IMG/VR virus record: IMGVR_UViG_3300033553_000061
Coordinates: 1-59,433 of that record
Direction: 5' to 3' (one strand)
DNA: 59,433 nucleotides
Source of the DNA: a virus
In this document: in pieces, positions 58,618 to 59,433 of the stretch
Position numbering within the stretch: the stretch's first letter is position 1
Layout: every line of letters starts with the position of its first letter
The notes under the pieces: generated by a model
Databases searched by the model: none
The model's input: the letters and a program-made list of their open reading frames with translations, nothing else
Told to the model about the DNA's origin: nothing
Translations under genes and position numbers: made by a program

Positions 58618-58911
58618 ATGGACAAGAAATATGCAGCACATGAAAAAGCCACCCGTGTAGCAACCAGAGCCTACAGCGAAGAATTTGAGCGCCAATCCAA
58701 GAAGACTGCCAAACTGATGTTCGAGCGCATGACCAGCGTATCGGCCATAACCCCTTTTCCGGGGGAACCCGTTAGCACTTTTTCCGAACGCCTCCGTGAC
58801 ACGGTACTCGATATGCGTGACGTTGCCATGAGGCATGGAGGGGCATCGACACTACAGGATATGGGCAGCCTCGAAGACTACATTAAGAAGAATTTACAAG
58901 ACTTCCTCTGA
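58618..58911 (+). CDS. Unknown 97-residue helical protein
   Basis: ATG after AGGAGACGACC. Helical and charged throughout (KATRVATRAYSEEFERQSKK), ending LEDYIKKNLQDFL. Last rightward gene before the terminator at 58959. No family recognised; perhaps a replication accessory protein because it follows the primase-helicase. Confidence 0.6.
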   Translation: MDKKYAAHEKATRVATRAYSEEFERQSKKTAKLMFERMTSVSAITPFPGEPVSTFSERLRDTVLDMRDVAMRHGGASTLQDMGSLEDYIKKNLQDFL

Positions 58912-58955
58912 TCCCCCTCACAGGGACATCCCCCTCACAGTAATCCCCGTCACAG
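58911..58955. repeat. Triple ATCCCC(C/G)TCACAG repeat
   Basis: Three 13-base copies at 58911-58923, 58928-58940 and 58943-58955 (the last with G for C). A fourth related ATCCCCG begins the terminator stem at 58959. Similar words (CCCCCTCACGGGG) recur near 59358. Could be binding sites at the end of the rightward arm. Confidence 0.5.
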
Positions 58956-58958
58956 GTA

Positions 58959-58984
58959 ATCCCCGTGGCGGGGATTTTATTTTG
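58959..58984 (+). terminator. Rho-independent terminator, right end
   Basis: ATCCCCG, loop TGG, CGGGGAT (58959-58975) is followed by TTTATTTTG. A textbook intrinsic terminator 48 bases after the last rightward gene. Confidence 0.85.
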
Positions 58985-58999
58985 CCGAATACAACTCTA

Positions 59000-59318
59000 G
59001 GGGGTAGCAGGGGGTAGCAGGGGGGTAGTTTTCTGAGAGCCCTTATTTATATGGTCGAAGTAACCTTTTCAGGGGTAGCAGGGGGGGGTCCCAGCTTTAC
59101 AGCTTAGAAAGCCTGAAAAACTGTGAGAGCACCTTTTTTGCTGTGGGGAGGGCAATTCGAGGGTTCCTCCCCCACATAACCCCTATTCCCTATATTCTTA
59201 ACTTTTTATACTTATACCCTTACTACCCCTACTATACCCCCCTTAATAATCATAAGAATAAGGGGTCCCAGCTATAGTAAGGGGGGCTCCTACCCCCCTG
59301 CTACCCCCTGCTACCCCC
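59000..59318. repeat. Perfect 29-bp inverted repeat with G-rich arms
   Basis: The arm 59000-59028 (GGGGGTAGCA units) is the exact reverse complement of 59290-59318. A third partial copy lies at 59072-59088, and GGGGTCCCAGCT is directly repeated at 59085-59096 and 59262-59273. The right arm also forms a local hairpin (G6/C6, 59281-59298). The enclosed 260 bases include an AT-rich part (59185-59260). The whole stretch 58985-59433 has no gene and could be an origin, a packaging region or a genome end. Confidence 0.8.
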
Positions 59319-59433
59319 ACGTCTGGGAGCAAAATGCAAAAAATGCACAGTGCTTCTCCCCCTCACGGGGAATATCCCCCACACAGGGGAAATAAGTAAG
59401 TAAAGCTGACCTATACCGAAAACTGTGGGGAAC

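Noticed and set aside
1-59433. CRISPR array, integrase, transposase or tRNA genes
   Set aside because: No regular repeat-spacer array, no recombinase motifs and no cloverleaf sequence were seen in the gene-free stretches examined by eye.

Overview
The window looks like a complete or nearly complete genome of a tailed, lambda-like siphovirus (about 59.4 kb) infecting an alphaproteobacterium. Support for a phage: GpA-type large terminase, lambda-type portal, S49 head protease, decoration protein D, capsid protein E, a tape measure, a frameshifted tail chaperone, a gpJ-like tip protein and a lysis cassette. Support for an alphaproteobacterial host: a phage copy of the GapR/DUF2312 nucleoid protein, a BR0599-type tail protein and dense GANTC (CcrM-type) sites in one module. 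No integrase, excisionase or tRNA gene was seen, and no gene is cut by either window end.

Layout. (1) 1-6374: a left module of about twelve small or unknown rightward genes with its own base and codon habits, bracketed by C-rich GGCCACGCC repeats and followed by a 560-base gene-free stretch with several repeat types. (2) 6375-22199: rightward, tightly overlapping small genes and the nucleotide-metabolism set: HD hydrolase, B12-dependent ribonucleotide reductase, DUF932, MazG-like DUF550, ThyX, a DHFR-like protein, DUF3310, GapR-like protein, MT-A70 methylase and a SLOG protein. One leftward gene (14417-14707), a paralogue of a tail-region gene, sits inside it. (3) 22196-55371: leftward. In transcription order: a conserved unknown gene, DUF2800 nuclease, DUF2815 ssDNA-binding protein, family A DNA polymerase, VRR-NUC nuclease, SNF2 helicase, terminase, portal, protease/scaffold, capsid, tail genes, fibre genes and lysis genes. 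(4) 55488-58911: rightward, a small helix-turn-helix protein and a VirE/VapE-type primase-helicase. (5) 58912-59433: gene-free right end with a terminator and a perfect 29-bp inverted repeat.

How it works together. A palindrome at 55429-55443 overlaps the -35 boxes of two divergent promoters, one for the 33-kb leftward unit and one for the helix-turn-helix gene. Similar TTGN3-N17-TATNTN promoters with GGTTGA/TCAACC symmetry occur at 7075, 14781 and 19170, so one regulator may control all of them. If the genome is circular or circularly permuted (not shown here), everything from 55488 through the window end to 22199 is one rightward arm, converging on the leftward arm at 22196-22199 where the two stop codons overlap.

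The most unusual signal is a shared acidic C-terminal tail ending in D-L-I or D-L-M on at least seven otherwise unrelated proteins (ssDNA-binding protein, DUF2800 nuclease, primase-helicase, small terminase, MT-A70 methylase and two unknowns), suggesting a common partner or sorting tag. Functions are assigned by recognising motifs by eye; no database search was run.
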